Source of the DNA: an uncultured Rubrobacteraceae bacterium
Lineage (GTDB): Bacteria > Actinomycetota > Rubrobacteria > Rubrobacterales > Rubrobacteraceae
Assembly (NCBI GenBank): GCA_902805985.1
Contig: CADCUW010000319.1
Location: forward strand, 1 to 5,219
Direction: 5' to 3'
Length of the DNA stretch: 5,219 bases
A model generated the notes under the pieces. That model had not been told where the DNA came from. It saw nothing but the letters and a program-made list of their open reading frames with translations, and ran no database searches. Position numbers and translations under genes: made by a program. Shown one piece after another: positions 4,297 to 5,219 of the stretch (within the stretch, counting starts at the first letter, position 1; each line of letters opens with the position of its first letter).

Positions 4297-4701
4297 ACCC
4301 TCCCCTAAGGGGAATACGCTGTGGGTCAAGCCGACCGTCAAGGGGATCCTCTGCGACGATCCGTACCGAGCGCTGGACCGCGAACAGATGCAAGCCTTGG
4401 TGGAGGAGGGTCGCTTGAGCGCGCTAGTCTTGTCCCGCCTCGACCCGGACGCGAGGTACGGCATCTGGTGGTTCAACCAGGCCCACAAGACGCAAAAACG
4501 GGTGGCCGTCGAGACCCCGAACGGCCGGGAGTACAAGACGAGCAGCAAGACGGTGGTGAGACCGCGCAGCGAGTGGATCGCCGTACCGGTGCCGGACTGC
4601 GGCATCCCGCCCGCGCTTGTGGAAGCCGCGCGGGAGGCCGTCAAAGGCAACCGATCCCCGTCTTCGGCCGGCGCGTGTTCGACCTGTCGGGAGGCGCGTG
4701 A
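4230..4701 (+). pseudogene. Remnant of a large serine recombinase (Recombinase domain only)
   Basis: The + strand encodes a recognisable stretch of the domain that follows the catalytic resolvase domain in large serine recombinases: LERTSIPSPKGN, then VKPTVKGILCDDPYR, YGIWWFNQAHKTQKRV, RPRSEWIAVPVPDCGIP and VKGNRSPSSAG. Intact proteins carry an N-terminal catalytic serine domain, which is absent; recognisable sequence begins only around 4230-4240. At about 4668-4672 the frame must shift by one base to continue as RRVFDLSGG, the normal continuation, and a TGA follows at 4699-4701. The zinc-ribbon cysteines and coiled coil expected next are not seen. It is a dead fragment of a site-specific recombinase, probably from a phage or integrative element. 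It abuts the LolA-like gene head to head. Confidence 0.82.
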
Positions 4702-5060
4702 CGGACGGTTATCTCCAAGTCTTCTCCTTTCCGCGCTGGCGACGAGCATACAAGAAGTGACCCCGCGTGCGGTAGCGGGCTTCCGGCAGGCCAGAGAAGA
4801 CATACGGGTTACGGCTTTCCTGCCCCGGGCCGACCCTCGGGAGCCGGCCGGCGCCGTAGCCTGTGGACCCCGCGCCTTCGGCGAGGGCGACGAGCGCTAA
4901 AAGGCATACAGCTTCGAGAGCATGCGCCTGGCGGAGCTCCTCGACAAGGAGACGACCGGCGTCAAATCCAGCACGCCCCACGGAGCATGCGGGCCCTCGC
5001 GCCACGGGTAACGCGCTCCCTACCCCTACGCCGGGATGCGAGACGAGTGGATGCGCGGAC
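4702..5060. other. About 360 bp with no supportable gene
   Basis: Open frames exist on both strands, but none looks like a real protein. A frame on + at 4901-5011 contains FESMRLAELLDKETTG, which is protein-like but lacks a start and is cut by stops. It may be debris of the degraded element next to the recombinase remnant. I see no repeat copy, tRNA or convincing terminator here. Confidence 0.4.
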
Positions 5061-5219
5061 CTACGGCATCACCCGTTCGAGCAGGTCGTCCACCTTCTGC
5101 TCGATCCGGTCGTCGAGGTTTTTCAGGGCCTTCTCTTCCGCTTTCGAGAGGGAAGAGTCGCGGTCGTTGCTCGTCGTCTGTGAAGAGGACGACATAGCCG
5201 AGACGGAGCCGTTCCCGTC
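5061..5219 (-). CDS. Small charged protein or C-terminal fragment, unrecognised
   Basis: The frame is open from the right edge to a TAG at 5061-5063 (52 codons). An in-frame ATG at 5195 would give a 44-aa protein, but no clear ribosome binding site precedes it, so the gene may continue beyond the window. Residues after a Ser/Thr-rich start form a charged helix with heptad-like spacing (LSKAEEKALKNLDDRIEQKV, then DDLLERVMP), suggesting a coiled coil. I do not recognise the family. It points leftward, like most genes here, but no copy of the 65-bp repeat follows its stop. Confidence 0.5.
   Translation of the reverse strand, partial: DGNGSVSAMSSSSQTTSNDRDSSLSKAEEKALKNLDDRIEQKVDDLLERVMP

Noticed and set aside
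3835..4308. + strand ORF opposite the LolA-like gene
   Set aside because: It lacks any family-like motif and is antisense to a recognisable protein-like frame.
4709..5005. - strand 98-aa ORF beyond the recombinase remnant
   Set aside because: No convincing ribosome binding site or recognisable motif. Biased composition suggests a chance open frame in GC-rich DNA.

Overview
The window looks like accessory DNA from a high-GC actinobacterium. My best guess is the Rubrobacter / deep-branching Actinomycetota group. The basis is high GC in third codon positions, frequent GTG starts behind AGGAGG-like sites, a secreted protein with 'LNADELDGKD'-type repeats and a cysteine-containing C-terminal domain, and a serine-recombinase fragment of the kind I associate with that group. 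The assignment rests on recalled family resemblance, not on a search.

Layout from left to right: the 3' end of an unrecognised + strand gene (2-178); a + strand exported protein (357-1085); a - strand pair of small unrecognised genes (1666 to 1397, then 1359 to 1147); a - strand dual-specificity-type phosphatase (about 2532 to 1954); a - strand conserved hypothetical protein that may have an alpha/beta-barrel fold (3207 to 2641); a - strand LolA/RseB-like protein split into two overlapping frames (about 4217 to 3658, and 3661 to 3431); a + strand remnant of a large serine recombinase, lacking its catalytic domain and frameshifted (about 4230-4701); roughly 360 bp in which I find no convincing gene; and the 3' end of a - strand gene, or a whole small gene, at the right edge (5219 to 5061).

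The standout feature is a dispersed 65-bp element present five times in about 3.2 kb, always in the same orientation, at 191, 1092, 1881, 2558 and 3358. Every copy starts with TATTCAC. In four copies a 14-nt block close to GTTCTCCGAACTTC sits at offset +26 and again at +51; in copy 1 (191) the second block fits best one nucleotide earlier and is degraded. The left parts fall into two subtypes. Each copy lies within about 20 bp of a stop codon, and one copy supplies the last codons and stop of a gene. The result is a string of unrelated small genes, each followed by the same element, which resembles a cassette array. The repeats do not carry convincing classical integron attC core sites and no intact integrase is present, so this may be an undescribed repeat family or cassette-like system.

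I see no metabolic pathway linking the genes. The phosphatase, the two small unknown genes, the possible alpha/beta-barrel protein and the LolA-like protein look like independent accessory genes, and the recombinase remnant suggests past mobile-element activity.
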